Source: Edaphobacter aggregans DSM 19364
GTDB taxonomy: Bacteria > Acidobacteriota > Terriglobia > Terriglobales > Acidobacteriaceae
Assembly: GCF_000745965.1 (NCBI RefSeq)
Contig: NZ_JQKI01000005.1
Location: forward strand, 62,001 to 126,000
Direction: 5' to 3'
Length of the DNA stretch: 64,000 nt
The number at the start of each line of letters is the position of its first letter. Within the stretch, counting starts at the first letter, position 1. Under the pieces are notes generated by a model. It did no database searches. It was not told the DNA's origin and worked only from the letters and a program-made list of their open reading frames with translations. Below are positions 29,879 through 40,000 of this stretch, piece after piece. Position numbers and translations under genes: made by a program.

Positions 29879-31350
29879 CGCTCTCTGTACGTTCGGCTGG
29901 CCTCGCGCTGGCCGCCTCCCTGACTGCAGTCCTTACAGGCTGCCGCGTGGGTCCGCAATATGCGCGGCCTGCGGCGCCACTTGCGCCGGAGTTCAAGGAG
30001 GCGCTGCCCAGCAACTTCAAGGCCACGGATGGATGGAAGGTCGCTCAGCCGAGCGATGCTCAACTGAAGGGCGACTGGTGGACGCTGTTTCACGATCCCG
30101 AACTCGATGCACTCGAGGCGCAGATCGACCCGGCGAACCAGACACTGAAGGAGGCGGAGGCGAACTTCCGCGCGTCGCGTGCGGCCATTCGCTTCTATCG
30201 AGCAGATAAGGCTCCCACCGTGGGAACTTCGCCCAGCATCGGTGCGGTGCGCAACTCCGCGAACCAGCCTTACTTCAACAGTGCCCTGGCCAATAACGGC
30301 GAGGGGGCCTTCACGCTGCCGTTCGACCTGAACTACGAGGTCGATCTGTGGGGCCGCATCCGCCGCACGATCACGCAGGCAAAGGAGCAGGCACAGGCCT
30401 CGGCAGCGGACCTCGAGACGACGCGCCTCTCGCTGCATGCAGAGCTGGCGATCGATTACTTCAACCTTCGTTCGGCCGACGCCCAGCGTAAGCTGCTCGA
30501 TGAGACGGTCACTGCGTTCCAGAGCGCGCTGCAACTCACCGAAGACCGCTACAACGGCGGCGCCGCGCCGCTCTCCGATGTTACCCAGGCGCGGACCCTG
30601 CTGCAGACGGCACAGGTGCAGGCCACCGACGTCGACATTTTTCGCGCCGACTACGAACATGCCATCGCTATCCTGATCGGCAAACCGCCGGCACAGCTGA
30701 CGCTGCCGCGCAACCCCGTAACTGTGGCTGGCCCCGTCATACCCACGATTCCAGGTGTGCTGCCGTCGCAGCTGCTTGAGCGCCGCCCGGACATCGCCGC
30801 TGATGAACGTCGCATGGCCGCAGCCAACGAGCAGATCGGCATTGCGGAGGCGGCATTTTACCCCACTCTTTCGCTCTCCGCCGTGGCGGGCTTTACCGGA
30901 ACCTCGGCGATGAACTGGTTCACCTGGCCGAGCCGCTTCTTCGCTGTAGGACCTACGCTGTCGCAGACTCTCTACGATCACGGACGCAGGCGCGCCACCT
31001 CGGACATAGCGCTCGCTAACTATGACTCAACAGTCGCTGTTTACCGGCAGACGACGTTGACCGCTTTCCAGCAGGTGGAGGATAACCTGAACGCGCTGCA
31101 TGGTCTGGAGGTAGAGGCGACGCAGCAGCAGGCCGCAACAACTTCGGCGCGGCAGTCGCTGGACCTGTTCAACACAAGATACGAAGGCGGCGTGGATACG
31201 TACCTGCAAGTCATCACCTGGCAGACGGCGCTTCTCCAGAACGAACGCAACGACATCGACATTACACGCCGACGCCTGGAGGCGAGCGTGCTTCTGGTGA
31301 AAGCGCTGGGTGGAGGCTGGGATACGTCGCAATTGCCGCAGCACCCCTGA
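29875..31350 (+). CDS. RND outer-membrane channel lipoprotein (NodT/OprM type)
   Basis: A 491-residue TolC-superfamily protein. The N-terminal signal ends in a lipobox (AVLTGCRVGPQYARP, Cys about residue 23), as in OprM. Two structural repeats of the family are visible: WWTLFHDPELDALEAQIDPA..., FDLNYEVDLWGRIRRTITQA, then RRPDIAADERRMAAANEQIG, LSQTLYDHGRRRATSDIALA and NTRYEGGVDTYLQVITWQTA. Last gene of the operon; about 360 bp without a gene follow. Confidence 0.88.
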   Translation: MTLSVRSAGLALAASLTAVLTGCRVGPQYARPAAPLAPEFKEALPSNFKATDGWKVAQPSDAQLKGDWWTLFHDPELDALEAQIDPANQTLKEAEANFRASRAAIRFYRADKAPTVGTSPSIGAVRNSANQPYFNSALANNGEGAFTLPFDLNYEVDLWGRIRRTITQAKEQAQASAADLETTRLSLHAELAIDYFNLRSADAQRKLLDETVTAFQSALQLTEDRYNGGAAPLSDVTQARTLLQTAQVQATDVDIFRADYEHAIAILIGKPPAQLTLPRNPVTVAGPVIPTIPGVLPSQLLERRPDIAADERRMAAANEQIGIAEAAFYPTLSLSAVAGFTGTSAMNWFTWPSRFFAVGPTLSQTLYDHGRRRATSDIALANYDSTVAVYRQTTLTAFQQVEDNLNALHGLEVEATQQQAATTSARQSLDLFNTRYEGGVDTYLQVITWQTALLQNERNDIDITRRRLEASVLLVKALGGGWDTSQLPQHP

Positions 31351-31713
31351 CCGTAGAGCGAATACAAACTTGACGGAGTTGCCAAGTACTTCATGCGGCG
31401 AATGCAGCGCCAGGGTTGATCGCGGGAAAGAAGACTTGCCCTCAGGCTCTCCCGGCGATGTACGTGCCGAAGCTGCCGAAGGCCGATCAGGCCGTGGAAT
31501 GCAACCAGCGTGAGCGGGAGACTCTTCTTTTGATATATTGTTCCTCCTGCGAAGGGGTTTAACGTGGATCCCGAACGGAGTCGTACGCCCGTATTGTGCG
31601 GAATGCTATCCGCTCGTTGCCGGTACTGTCTGGTTCTGCTTTGATTTGGAGCTTTTTCAATTCACTACCGACACGTCGGTTCGAGGGTCTTTTCTTCGAG
31701 GCACAAAATCATC
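31351..31713. other. Gene-free stretch between the efflux operon and the hydrolase gene
   Basis: No open frame here looks like a gene and no hairpin terminator was seen. An AT-rich segment (tttgatatattg near 31531) could hold a promoter, but it is far from the hydrolase ATG at 31714. Confidence 0.4.
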
Positions 31714-32772
31714 ATGACACCGCAGCTGAAACTTACACGGCGGGCATTTCTGAGCGATGCCGCATTGGTGACTGTTGTTGCAGCGACCAATACGCTTCCG
31801 GGCTCCCAGGCTCCGGACATGCTCGTTCAGACGGTTCTTGGCCCAATTCCAGCCTCCAAACTAGGAGTCACCCTCGTTCATGAGCACGTGATGTGTGATT
31901 TCATTGGCGCTGAGCAGACCGACCGGCATCGCTGGGAGGTGGAGGCCGTGGTGAAACGGATGCTGCCCTTGCTCAAGCAGTTGAAGGAACGCGGGGTGAC
32001 GGGATTCATCGACTGCACACCGGCCTACATCGGGCGCGATCCGCGAGTGTTGAAGCAGTTGGCCCAGGAAACCGGACTACATATTGTCACGAACACCGGC
32101 TATTACGGTGGCGCGGACGACAAATTTGTGCCGAAGCATGCTTACGGCGCAACGCCAGATCAACTCGCTGACCTCTGGGTAGCGGAGTTCGTACACGGCA
32201 TTGAAGACACCGGGGTGAAGCCTGGCTTCATAAAGATCGGTATCGATGAAATCAAAGGTAGCTCGGATCGGCTTTCGCCCATCGATGAAAAGCTTGTGCG
32301 GGCTTCTGCGCGTGCGTCGCGACGGACCAATTTATCTGTGACCTGTCACACCGGAGGTGGACCGGCGGGTTTAACAGCGACGAAGATCTTCGTGGAAGAA
32401 AGAGCCGACCCAGACCGCTTTATCGTTGCTCATTCGGACGGCCATGGGCTGCCAATCAACCGAGAGGTGGCGGCACTTGGCGCGTGGGTCTCCTTCGACG
32501 GGATCGGCAGACGGCCACTCGAATCGCACCTCAAGCTGGTCCATGACATGACGGAGAAGAATGCCAGCCGCCTGCTGCTTTCGCAGGACAGTGGTTGGTA
32601 TTGGGTCGGCCAGCAGAACGGAGGAGAGGTTCGCAACTTCAATTATTTGAGTGATGTGTTTCTGCCCGCTTTACATAACTCTGGGATCAGCGAAGCAACC
32701 ATTCGAAAACTTACGGTAGAAAACCCGGCCAACGCATTTGCGATTCGTGGTCAGCGATACCGCACCATGTAA
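31714..32772 (+). CDS. Phosphotriesterase-family metal-dependent hydrolase (possible lactonase)
   Basis: 352 residues. The N-terminus has a twin-arginine-type signal (TRRAFLSDAALVTVVAA). Binuclear-metal residues are all present in order: VTLVHEHVMCD (HxH), GFIKIGIDEIK (bridging Lys), SVTCHTGGGP (His), IVAHSDGHGLP (His) and LLLSQDSGWYW (Asp). Relatives hydrolyse lactones, including acyl-homoserine lactones, or phosphotriesters; the substrate cannot be chosen from sequence. It stands alone. The 297 bp after it hold no clear gene. Confidence 0.82.
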   Translation: MTPQLKLTRRAFLSDAALVTVVAATNTLPGSQAPDMLVQTVLGPIPASKLGVTLVHEHVMCDFIGAEQTDRHRWEVEAVVKRMLPLLKQLKERGVTGFIDCTPAYIGRDPRVLKQLAQETGLHIVTNTGYYGGADDKFVPKHAYGATPDQLADLWVAEFVHGIEDTGVKPGFIKIGIDEIKGSSDRLSPIDEKLVRASARASRRTNLSVTCHTGGGPAGLTATKIFVEERADPDRFIVAHSDGHGLPINREVAALGAWVSFDGIGRRPLESHLKLVHDMTEKNASRLLLSQDSGWYWVGQQNGGEVRNFNYLSDVFLPALHNSGISEATIRKLTVENPANAFAIRGQRYRTM

Positions 32773-33069
32773 AATCCGGCGAGCCCATGCCTTATGAAAG
32801 ACACGCAAGCCTGGTTCCGTCCCGGACTTCGCGGAAAAGCCATTCCTGGCGATGAAAGCTCCGTCACTGATGCGCTGCCCACAGTAGTGGGGTGAAGCCC
32901 AGGAACGTGAAGGTCTCAGGTTTTCCCTCGCCTCGTTGTTGCCGGTCGCGAGCGGCGAACCGCCCGAACTCGATCAGGCGTGATATATCCGGATGTATTC
33001 CAAGCGGAACTTCGCCTGTCGTTCCCGGAACTTCGCGCCGAAGGGGCCTTTCTCCCTCCGCGGCTGGAG

Positions 33070-33654
33070 TCAGACGGTCATGACTTCCTTTTCCTTGGCC
33101 TTGAACAGCTCCTCGATGCGCTTGATCTCGGCGTCGGTGAGCTGTTGAACCTCCTCATTGGCGCGCTTCTCGTCGTCGGCGGAGATGAGCTTGTCCTTGG
33201 CAGCCTTCTTGATCTGGTCGTTGCCGTCGCGGCGGATGTTGCGAATCGCCGTCTTGTGGTCCTCGAGCGTCTTGTTCAGGTGCTTGACCACTTCCTTGCG
33301 CCGTTCCTCGGTCATCGCCGGGACAGGCACGCGCACGACGGTTCCATCGGACATCGGGTTCAGGCCCGTGCCGGAGGTCCGGATCGCCTTCTCGATCGCC
33401 GAGACCATCGCCTTGTCGTAGGGCTGCACGAGGATCAGCGTCGGCTCGGGCGCGCTGACCTGGCCAAGCTGCGCGACGGGCGTGTCCGTGCCGTAGTAGT
33501 CCACCTTCACCTGATCGAGCATATGCACGTTCGCGCGGCCGGTGCGCGTTGCAGCAAGGTGCGCCCGGAAGTCTTCCACCGACTTCTCCATCCGCGTCTT
33601 CAACTCCTGGTGGGTTCCCTTCAACGCTTCAATGCCTGCCATCGCTGATGCCAT
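33070..33654 (-). CDS. frr: Ribosome recycling factor
   Basis: Releases ribosomes from mRNA after termination, together with EF-G. 194 residues from MASAMAGIEALKG; the in-frame start at 33747 would add 31 residues not typical of the family. Signatures are present: LAATRTGRANVHMLDQVKVD, DYYGTDTPVAQLGQV, GLNPMSDGTVVRVPVPAMTE and RRDGNDQIKKAAKDKLIS. It is not next to pyrH/tsf, which often precede it. Confidence 0.94.
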   Translation of the reverse strand: MASAMAGIEALKGTHQELKTRMEKSVEDFRAHLAATRTGRANVHMLDQVKVDYYGTDTPVAQLGQVSAPEPTLILVQPYDKAMVSAIEKAIRTSGTGLNPMSDGTVVRVPVPAMTEERRKEVVKHLNKTLEDHKTAIRNIRRDGNDQIKKAAKDKLISADDEKRANEEVQQLTDAEIKRIEELFKAKEKEVMTV

Positions 33655-33781
33655 AGTGCTTCCGTCCTCATGCGCGGTTGCGCCAACGAAAATTCTATCG
33701 GAAAAGTGACCGGTCTGAGGATCGAGCGTTAGCGGTGCGGTTGCCATGCCACCTGTGACAGTTCTAGGCTAGCCCTGACCT

Positions 33782-35290
33782 ATGACCATCGAGCAGGAAA
33801 TCCGCCAACTCCTCATGCACCTCAACGTACCCGCCCACGCCTTCTCCCGCGGACCACTCGCGGTGACTTCTCCGATCACCGGCGAAGTCATCGCCAACGT
33901 TGCCGTCTCCGCTGCGCCAGATCGTGCTATCGCCGCGGCCCACAACGCCTTTCTTGCGTGGCGAGATGTACCCGCGCCGCGTCGGGGCGAACTCGTCCGT
34001 CTGCTCGGCGAGGAGCTGCGCGCCGAACGCGAGACGCTGGGTCGGCTGGTGACTCTGGAGGCAGGAAAGATCCTCTCCGAAGGGCTCGGTGAGGTGCAGG
34101 AGATGATCGACATCTGCACCTTCGCCGCCGGCCTCTCACGTCAACTCGCCGGAATGACGCTGCCTTCCGAGCGGCCACATCACCGCATGATGGAGACATG
34201 GCATCCGCTCGGCGTCGTCGGGGTCATCTCGGCCTTCAACTTTCCCGTCGCCGTCTGGAGCTGGAACGCCGCGCTGGCACTTGTCTGCGGCAGCTCCGTG
34301 GTGTGGAAGCCGTCGGAGAAGACGCCGCTGACGGCGCTCGCGACGCAGGCGGTCTTCGAGCGTGCGGCGCAAAGGTTCGGCAACGTGCCGCACGGCCTCT
34401 CGACGCTGCTGATCGGTGATGCCTCCGTGGGACAAGCGATGGTTGACTCGCCGCTGGTCCCGCTGGTCTCGGCGACAGGCTCGACCGCAATGGGACGCGC
34501 CGTCGGCCCGCGACTGGCGCAGCGCTTCGCTCGTGGGATTCTCGAGCTCGGTGGTAACAACGCGGCCATCGTCGCGCCCTCCGCCGATCTCGACCTCACG
34601 CTGCGTGGAGTCGCCTTCGCTGCCATGGGAACGGCCGGCCAGCGCTGCACGACGCTGCGCCGCCTCATCGTCCACGATTCGGTCTATAACGATCTGCTGC
34701 CGAAGCTGCGCAGGGTCTACGGCTCCGTCACCGTTGGCGACCCGCGCCAGCCTGACACGCTCGTCGGTCCGCTGATTGATGGCCGCGCGTTCGAAGACAT
34801 GCAGCAGGCGCTCGATGCGGCGCGAAGCTCCGGCGCAACTGTTCTGGGCGGCGAGCGCGTCGAGATACCCGATGCAGGAGACGCCTTCTACGTCCGCCCG
34901 GCGCTGGTCGAGATCGCCGGGCAGAGCGATGTCGTGCGCCGCGAGACCTTCGCCCCGATCCTCTACGTGCTGCGCTACCGCGAGCTCGAGGAAGCCATCG
35001 CTCTGCACAACGCCGTTCCCCAGGGGCTCTCGTCATCGATCTTCACCACGAACATGCGCGAGGCCGAGCGCTTTCTCTCTGCCTCCGGCTCCGACTGCGG
35101 CATTGCCAATGTCAACATCGGCACATCCGGGGCCGAGATCGGCGGAGCCTTCGGCGGCGAGAAGGAGACGGGAGGTGGACGCGAGTCAGGCTCCGATGCG
35201 TGGAAAGCCTATATGCGCCGCGCGACCAACACCATCAACTACGGAACCGACCTTCCGTTGGCTCAGGGTGTCAGCTTCGACATCGACTGA
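33782..35290 (+). CDS. amaB: ALDH7-family aldehyde dehydrogenase (2-aminoadipic semialdehyde/piperideine-6-carboxylate dehydrogenase)
   Basis: A 502-residue NAD-dependent dehydrogenase. Motifs: EVQEMIDICTFAAGLSRQLA, PLGVVGVISAFNFPVAVWSW, WKPSEKTPLTALA, ILELGGNNAAIVAPSADLDL (general base Glu), MGTAGQRCTTLRRLIVHDSV (catalytic Cys) and NVNIGTSGAEIGGAFGGEKE. The GQRCTTLRR and GTSGAEIGGAFGGEKETGGGRESGSD features are those of ALDH7 (antiquitin/AmaB), quoted here in parts. It would oxidise 2-aminoadipate semialdehyde to 2-aminoadipate in lysine breakdown. The later steps are encoded at 47.5-51.8 kb (ydiJ, hglS), which supports this assignment. Confidence 0.78.
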   Translation: MTIEQEIRQLLMHLNVPAHAFSRGPLAVTSPITGEVIANVAVSAAPDRAIAAAHNAFLAWRDVPAPRRGELVRLLGEELRAERETLGRLVTLEAGKILSEGLGEVQEMIDICTFAAGLSRQLAGMTLPSERPHHRMMETWHPLGVVGVISAFNFPVAVWSWNAALALVCGSSVVWKPSEKTPLTALATQAVFERAAQRFGNVPHGLSTLLIGDASVGQAMVDSPLVPLVSATGSTAMGRAVGPRLAQRFARGILELGGNNAAIVAPSADLDLTLRGVAFAAMGTAGQRCTTLRRLIVHDSVYNDLLPKLRRVYGSVTVGDPRQPDTLVGPLIDGRAFEDMQQALDAARSSGATVLGGERVEIPDAGDAFYVRPALVEIAGQSDVVRRETFAPILYVLRYRELEEAIALHNAVPQGLSSSIFTTNMREAERFLSASGSDCGIANVNIGTSGAEIGGAFGGEKETGGGRESGSDAWKAYMRRATNTINYGTDLPLAQGVSFDID

Positions 35291-35390
35291 CGCTTGCTTC
35301 TTCGCCTCGGCCGCAGGCTGCGGAGGAGTCCCGCCAGCCGCAGATTTACCGCCTTCTGCAGCAGGTCGAACATTGAGTTTTCCTGCACAT

Positions 35391-35420
35391 GAAAAAGCGG
35401 CTGCCCATAAGGACAGCCGC
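35391..35420 (-). terminator. Intrinsic terminator of the M28 peptidase gene
   Basis: On the minus strand GCGGCTGTCC-TTAT-GGGCAGCCGC (10 bp, one G-T pair) followed by TTTTTC, 21 bp beyond the peptidase stop. Confidence 0.85.
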
Positions 35421-35440
35421 CGGGGGCGTGCGTGAGTCAG

Positions 35441-36982
35441 CTACTCGCGAAAGCTGCCCTTGCGGCCCGCGAGCCTTCCATCCATGTCCGCGAGCACGTA
35501 GGCCACGACCGAGAGCATCGCAGTGTTCTTCTTGAATGAGTCCTCGTCTACCTTGTCCAGCGTGTCCGCCTCGGTGTGGTGCCAGTCGAAGTAGTGCTCG
35601 CCGACTGTGTGGGGGCTCAGGCTGGGAACGCCGTCCGCAACGATGGGGCTAATGTCGGAGCCTCCGCCGCCGGGCGAGACTGTGTCGGTGCCGATCGAGC
35701 CCAGCAGTGAGACGATGTCGCGTAGACAGGCAAAGGACTGCTTCTCCTCGGCCGACAGCGCGTTCTCATCAAAGCCCGGACGAGCGGGCGCTGCGGCGGC
35801 CGCTCCCGGCGCAGGCGGTTGAGGACGACGTCCGCCGCCGAATCCGCCGTAGCCGATGCCGAGCGGCTTCTCCGCGCCACCGTCCATCTCGATGGCAGCG
35901 ACCTGATCGCCGATCTTGTCGCCGATCCACTGCCGGTACGCACGACCGCCCGCGCCGCCGTTCTCTTCATTCACCCAGAAGACGACACGGATGGTGCGCT
36001 TCGGCTTGAGGCCCAGCTTGTGGATCAGCGAGACAGCCTCAAACGTCGCCATGATGCCCGAGCCGTCGTCCTGCGCACCCTGGCCCACATCCCAGGAATC
36101 GATGTGGCCGCCGAGCACCACGACCTGCTCCGGATGCTCCGAGCCGACGATCTCACCGATCACATTGCCGGCCTTCACGTCAGGCTCCATGTGCGCGTCC
36201 ATCTCGAGGTGCACGGTGACCGGTCCTTCCTTGGCGAGACGCTCGATCAGCAGGGCATCTTCGACGCTGATGGCCGCAGCCGGAACCTTGGGCTGCTTCT
36301 CGTCATAGCGGAGCGTTCCGGTGTGCGGAATCTGCAGCGCGAGGCCGGTCGCCGAACGAACCAGTACCGCGGCCGCTCCCTTCGCCGCAGCACGCGACGG
36401 CCCGCCGGTGCGGTACATCGAACCCACGCCGTAGCCGTGCCAGCCGGGATTGAAGACGACGATCTTGCCCTTAACGTCGGCGTCCGGGAGCTTATCCAAC
36501 TCCGCGAAGTCGTGCACGAAGACCGCCGGCGCTGTGATGCCGCCCTTCGGCGTGCAGACGCTCATGCCGAGGCCGAGCATGTGCAGCGGCTTCACGATCG
36601 TTCCCGCCTCGCCCTTGTAGGTGATCGTCGCTGACTCGTTGCCTCGGCCCCAGTGAGGCACCATGACCGGCTGAATCTGCACGTTCTGGAGGCCGGCCTT
36701 CTTCATCAGTTCCGCTCCCCACTCGACGGCCGTGTTGAGCTGCGGCGTTCCGCTTAGCCGCTTGCCGATGTGGTCGGTGAGGTAGGTCAATGCTGTGTAG
36801 CCGTCGTTGTCGGCCATCGCTGTGGCGATGATCCGGTCGGCGTCGGCCTTGTACTTCGCGGCCAGCAGTCCAGGCTGCGCGGACATCGCCGGAGTCCGCT
36901 CGCCCGGCGCTCCCATCTGAGCAATTCCCATCTGCGCGGTCATCAGCGCAGCTCCCGTTACAAACGAAACAAAACGCTTCAT
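35441..36982 (-). CDS. Secreted M28-family zinc peptidase (carboxypeptidase Q-like)
   Basis: A 513-residue product that starts at MKRFVSFVTGAALMTA after AGGAG; signal peptide of about 21 residues. A PA-type insert domain spans about residues 125-265 (TAPAVFVHDFAELDKLPDAD...). The peptidase core has metal ligands in VVLGGHIDSWDVGQGAQDDG (His, Asp), VFWVNEENGGAGG (Glu) and HYFDWHHTEADTLDKVD (His). It probably releases amino acids from peptides in the periplasm or outside the cell. A Pro/Ala-rich insertion (RRPQPPAPGAAAAAP) interrupts the core. Followed by a terminator. Confidence 0.85.
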   Translation of the reverse strand: MKRFVSFVTGAALMTAQMGIAQMGAPGERTPAMSAQPGLLAAKYKADADRIIATAMADNDGYTALTYLTDHIGKRLSGTPQLNTAVEWGAELMKKAGLQNVQIQPVMVPHWGRGNESATITYKGEAGTIVKPLHMLGLGMSVCTPKGGITAPAVFVHDFAELDKLPDADVKGKIVVFNPGWHGYGVGSMYRTGGPSRAAAKGAAAVLVRSATGLALQIPHTGTLRYDEKQPKVPAAAISVEDALLIERLAKEGPVTVHLEMDAHMEPDVKAGNVIGEIVGSEHPEQVVVLGGHIDSWDVGQGAQDDGSGIMATFEAVSLIHKLGLKPKRTIRVVFWVNEENGGAGGRAYRQWIGDKIGDQVAAIEMDGGAEKPLGIGYGGFGGGRRPQPPAPGAAAAAPARPGFDENALSAEEKQSFACLRDIVSLLGSIGTDTVSPGGGGSDISPIVADGVPSLSPHTVGEHYFDWHHTEADTLDKVDEDSFKKNTAMLSVVAYVLADMDGRLAGRKGSFRE

Positions 36983-37099
36983 TCCAGACTCTCCTCTTTC
37001 CTTGACTTGATTCGAAGATGATTGTCGCAAAGAACAGGCCGAGAACGGTTCGCGCTCTCAGCCTGCCCCGGAGTAGTTATCGTTTGGAGATCATCGCCG

Positions 37100-40000
37100 T
37101 TAGAAGATGATCTTGCCGGCAAACTGCACGTTGAACGGCTCGCCGGGCCCGATGCCAGGAGCGCCGCCGTTGTTGCGGGTCGTCGCAACCTGTCCGAAGG
37201 ACGACGACGAAAGCGAGGTCGTTGGATTGGCCAGGTTTGTGCGATTGAAGATATTGAACATCTCCGCGCGCAGCTGCAGTGACACTCCCTCATGGATCTG
37301 CGTGTTCTTGACCAGCGATGCGTCCACTGTCGCGAATCCAGGTCCTCGGAAGGCGTTACGCCGCGTCGTGCCGAAGTTGCCCGCCGCCGGTGCGGTGAAC
37401 GATGCGACGTTGAACCACTGAACAATCGGCGCGCTGCCAGCCTTCAGCGTCTGGAACGACCGGTTGCTCGAAGCATACGTCCCGGACTGGTTCACGCGAT
37501 CCTGGTTTTCACCCGTGCCGCTCACGTCCGATCCCGTCTTCAGCGAGAACGGCGTTCCCGTAAAGACGGTCATGAACGTATTCCCCTGCCAGCCCTTCGT
37601 CAGCAAAGGCCAGCGGTGGCCGATCTGCGGAGCCTCGTACACGACGTAGCCGTTGAAGGTGTGGCGAACGTCGAAGTCCGCGCTGCCGTATTCGCCAGCC
37701 AGATTCGCCGAGTCCTGCGGAGCCAGGCCGCGCGTGCTCGAGATGACGTCCAGCGCATGGCCGTAGGTGTACGAACCCTGCGCCGTCAAGCCGTGGAACG
37801 CACTCGTGCGGATGCTGGCCTGAAGCGAGTTATAGTTCGAGGAACCCTCGCTCTGAATCTCGTTCACGGCTCCGATGGTGGCATAGTTCGCCACCGCCTT
37901 GCTGGTGTAGATCGGTCGCCGCGTGACCTCGGAGGCCGCAGAGTTGCTGGCGCCCGGCCGGGCCTCATTGATGTCGCTCAGGTTGAACAGGCGCCGACCC
38001 ACCGCGCCAACGTATGAGACCGTAGCGATGGTGTTATGGCTCACCTGGTACTCCAGGTTCGCGTTGTAGTTCTGGGTATACGCCGTACGGAAGTTCGGGC
38101 TGATCGTCGCCAGACCGAAGATTGTGGTGGGGCTGGGGGTCACGTTGAAGACAGGCACGTTCGTCTGCCACTGGTAGAACGTCGGGCCTACGTTGCGCAC
38201 AGGACTCGAACCGAAGTTGTTGCCCTGAAGACCCACAGCGCCGTTGTTGCCCGGACGGTTGTCGAAGAAGCCGTTGAAGTTGGGCGCGTCATAGTACAGT
38301 CCATATGCTGCGCGAACCACCAGCTTCTCAGTCGGTGTGTAAGAGAAGCCGAAGCGAGGCGAGAAGTTCGTGTGTTGTCCGGGATACGGGCTCTCGGCAG
38401 CAGACGATCCCACCGCGACCAGACCGTAGCCATCTGCACCCGCAGCGCCCGGACGATAGACCGAGAGCGTTCCGTCCGACGAGAACGGCGCGTTGTACTC
38501 GTAGCGCAGGCCGTAGTTCAGCGTCAGGTTCGGCAGCACCTGATACTGGTCCTGCACGAACAAGGCAAACGTGTTCTGGTAGATGTTGCGGCGAAGATAG
38601 CCCTGCGTAAAGCTCGATGACGCCACGTAGCCGGCAAGATAGTCGGCCATGGACCGGATATCGGCCGTTACTGTGGTGTCCGTGTTGTAGGCGGTTGCAC
38701 CTTTCGGCAGCAGCGCCTGAATTGCCGCGTTGCCCGTCGCCGTACCGTTGAAGGTGAAGGCGCCGCGGACGTTGCGCTGGTACTGCAGGTCCATGTAGTT
38801 CCGGCGGAACTCTCCGCCGAAGCGGTACTGGTGCTTGCCGCTCACCCACGTAGCAACATCGGTGATGTGGCCGGTGTAGTCTTTGCGTCCCAGCGGCTGC
38901 GTTTGACCGACGGTATCAAGACCGCTGATGCTGATCGTCGGCGCGCCGAAGAGCGAAGGATTCGTTACGCCCGTGTTCAGTCCCAGTGCAGGAATGTTCT
39001 GGCTGTGGTTCACGTCGTTGAATGTCTGGTTGAAGACGCCCACCGCAGCGATCACCTGGTTGGAAATGTGGTCCGTCATCGCCCAGTTGTGCGTCAGCGA
39101 GAAGTTCTGCGTGATGTCCGGAGCCACCTGGTAGTAGTCGTAGATGTTTGTGCCTATTGCCGCAAACTGACGGCCGGTTCCAACAAACGCCTGCAGGCGC
39201 AACGACTGGCGCGAGGTCAGGTTGTAGGTGATGTTGCCGATCGCGTTGTCGCTGTAGCCAGTCTGCGGACGGCCGTCGTTGTAGTTGTTCGGAGCTGCCG
39301 GACCCGAAGGCTTGTTGCCCTGCGGCCAGAGCGAAAGTACGCTCAGCGACAACGGATTGACGGAGATGCCGTGCTTTGCCAGCAATGCGGTACCTGCCTG
39401 CACATAGGCCTGCGTCGGCTCGGTCGCCGCTGCCGAGTTCTGGATGAGGTACTTCTGCCGCTCGTAGTTGACGAAGAAGAACAGCTTGTCCTTGATGATG
39501 GGACCGCCTACGCTTCCGCCGAACTGCTGGTTGCGCAGCTTCGGCTTGCGCTGCGAGGCGATCAGGAAGGGCGAGCGCGCCGCGAAGAACTCGTTGCGGT
39601 TGAAGTAGTATGCCGAGCCGTGCAATTTGTTCGTGCCTGTCTTGATGGCGAGCGAGATCAGGCCGCCTGCGTTGCGTCCCGCCTCGGCGTTGCCCTGCGA
39701 CTGGACGGTGAACTGGTCGATGGCGTCGATCGGGATGGTTACGCCGGCGATCGATCCTACGCCGCCCTGATTGGCCGCTGTGTTGTTCTGCCAGATGTCG
39801 TTGTTGTCCGCGCCGTCGATCTGCCAGTTGTTCTGGTTGGTGCGCGTTCCGTTGAGCGATCCTGCTCCGTTATAGCCGGGAACGATCTTGACCAGTTGGG
39901 TAAAGTCGCGGCCGTTCAGAGGGATGTTCGCAACGGCCTTGTCGTTGACGACGGAGTTGGTCGTCGACGAGACCGTGTCCAGCGCCACGGCGTCTGCGCT

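Noticed and set aside
33655..33747. 31-residue N-terminal extension of ribosome recycling factor
   Set aside because: The family has no such extension, and the residues look non-coding.
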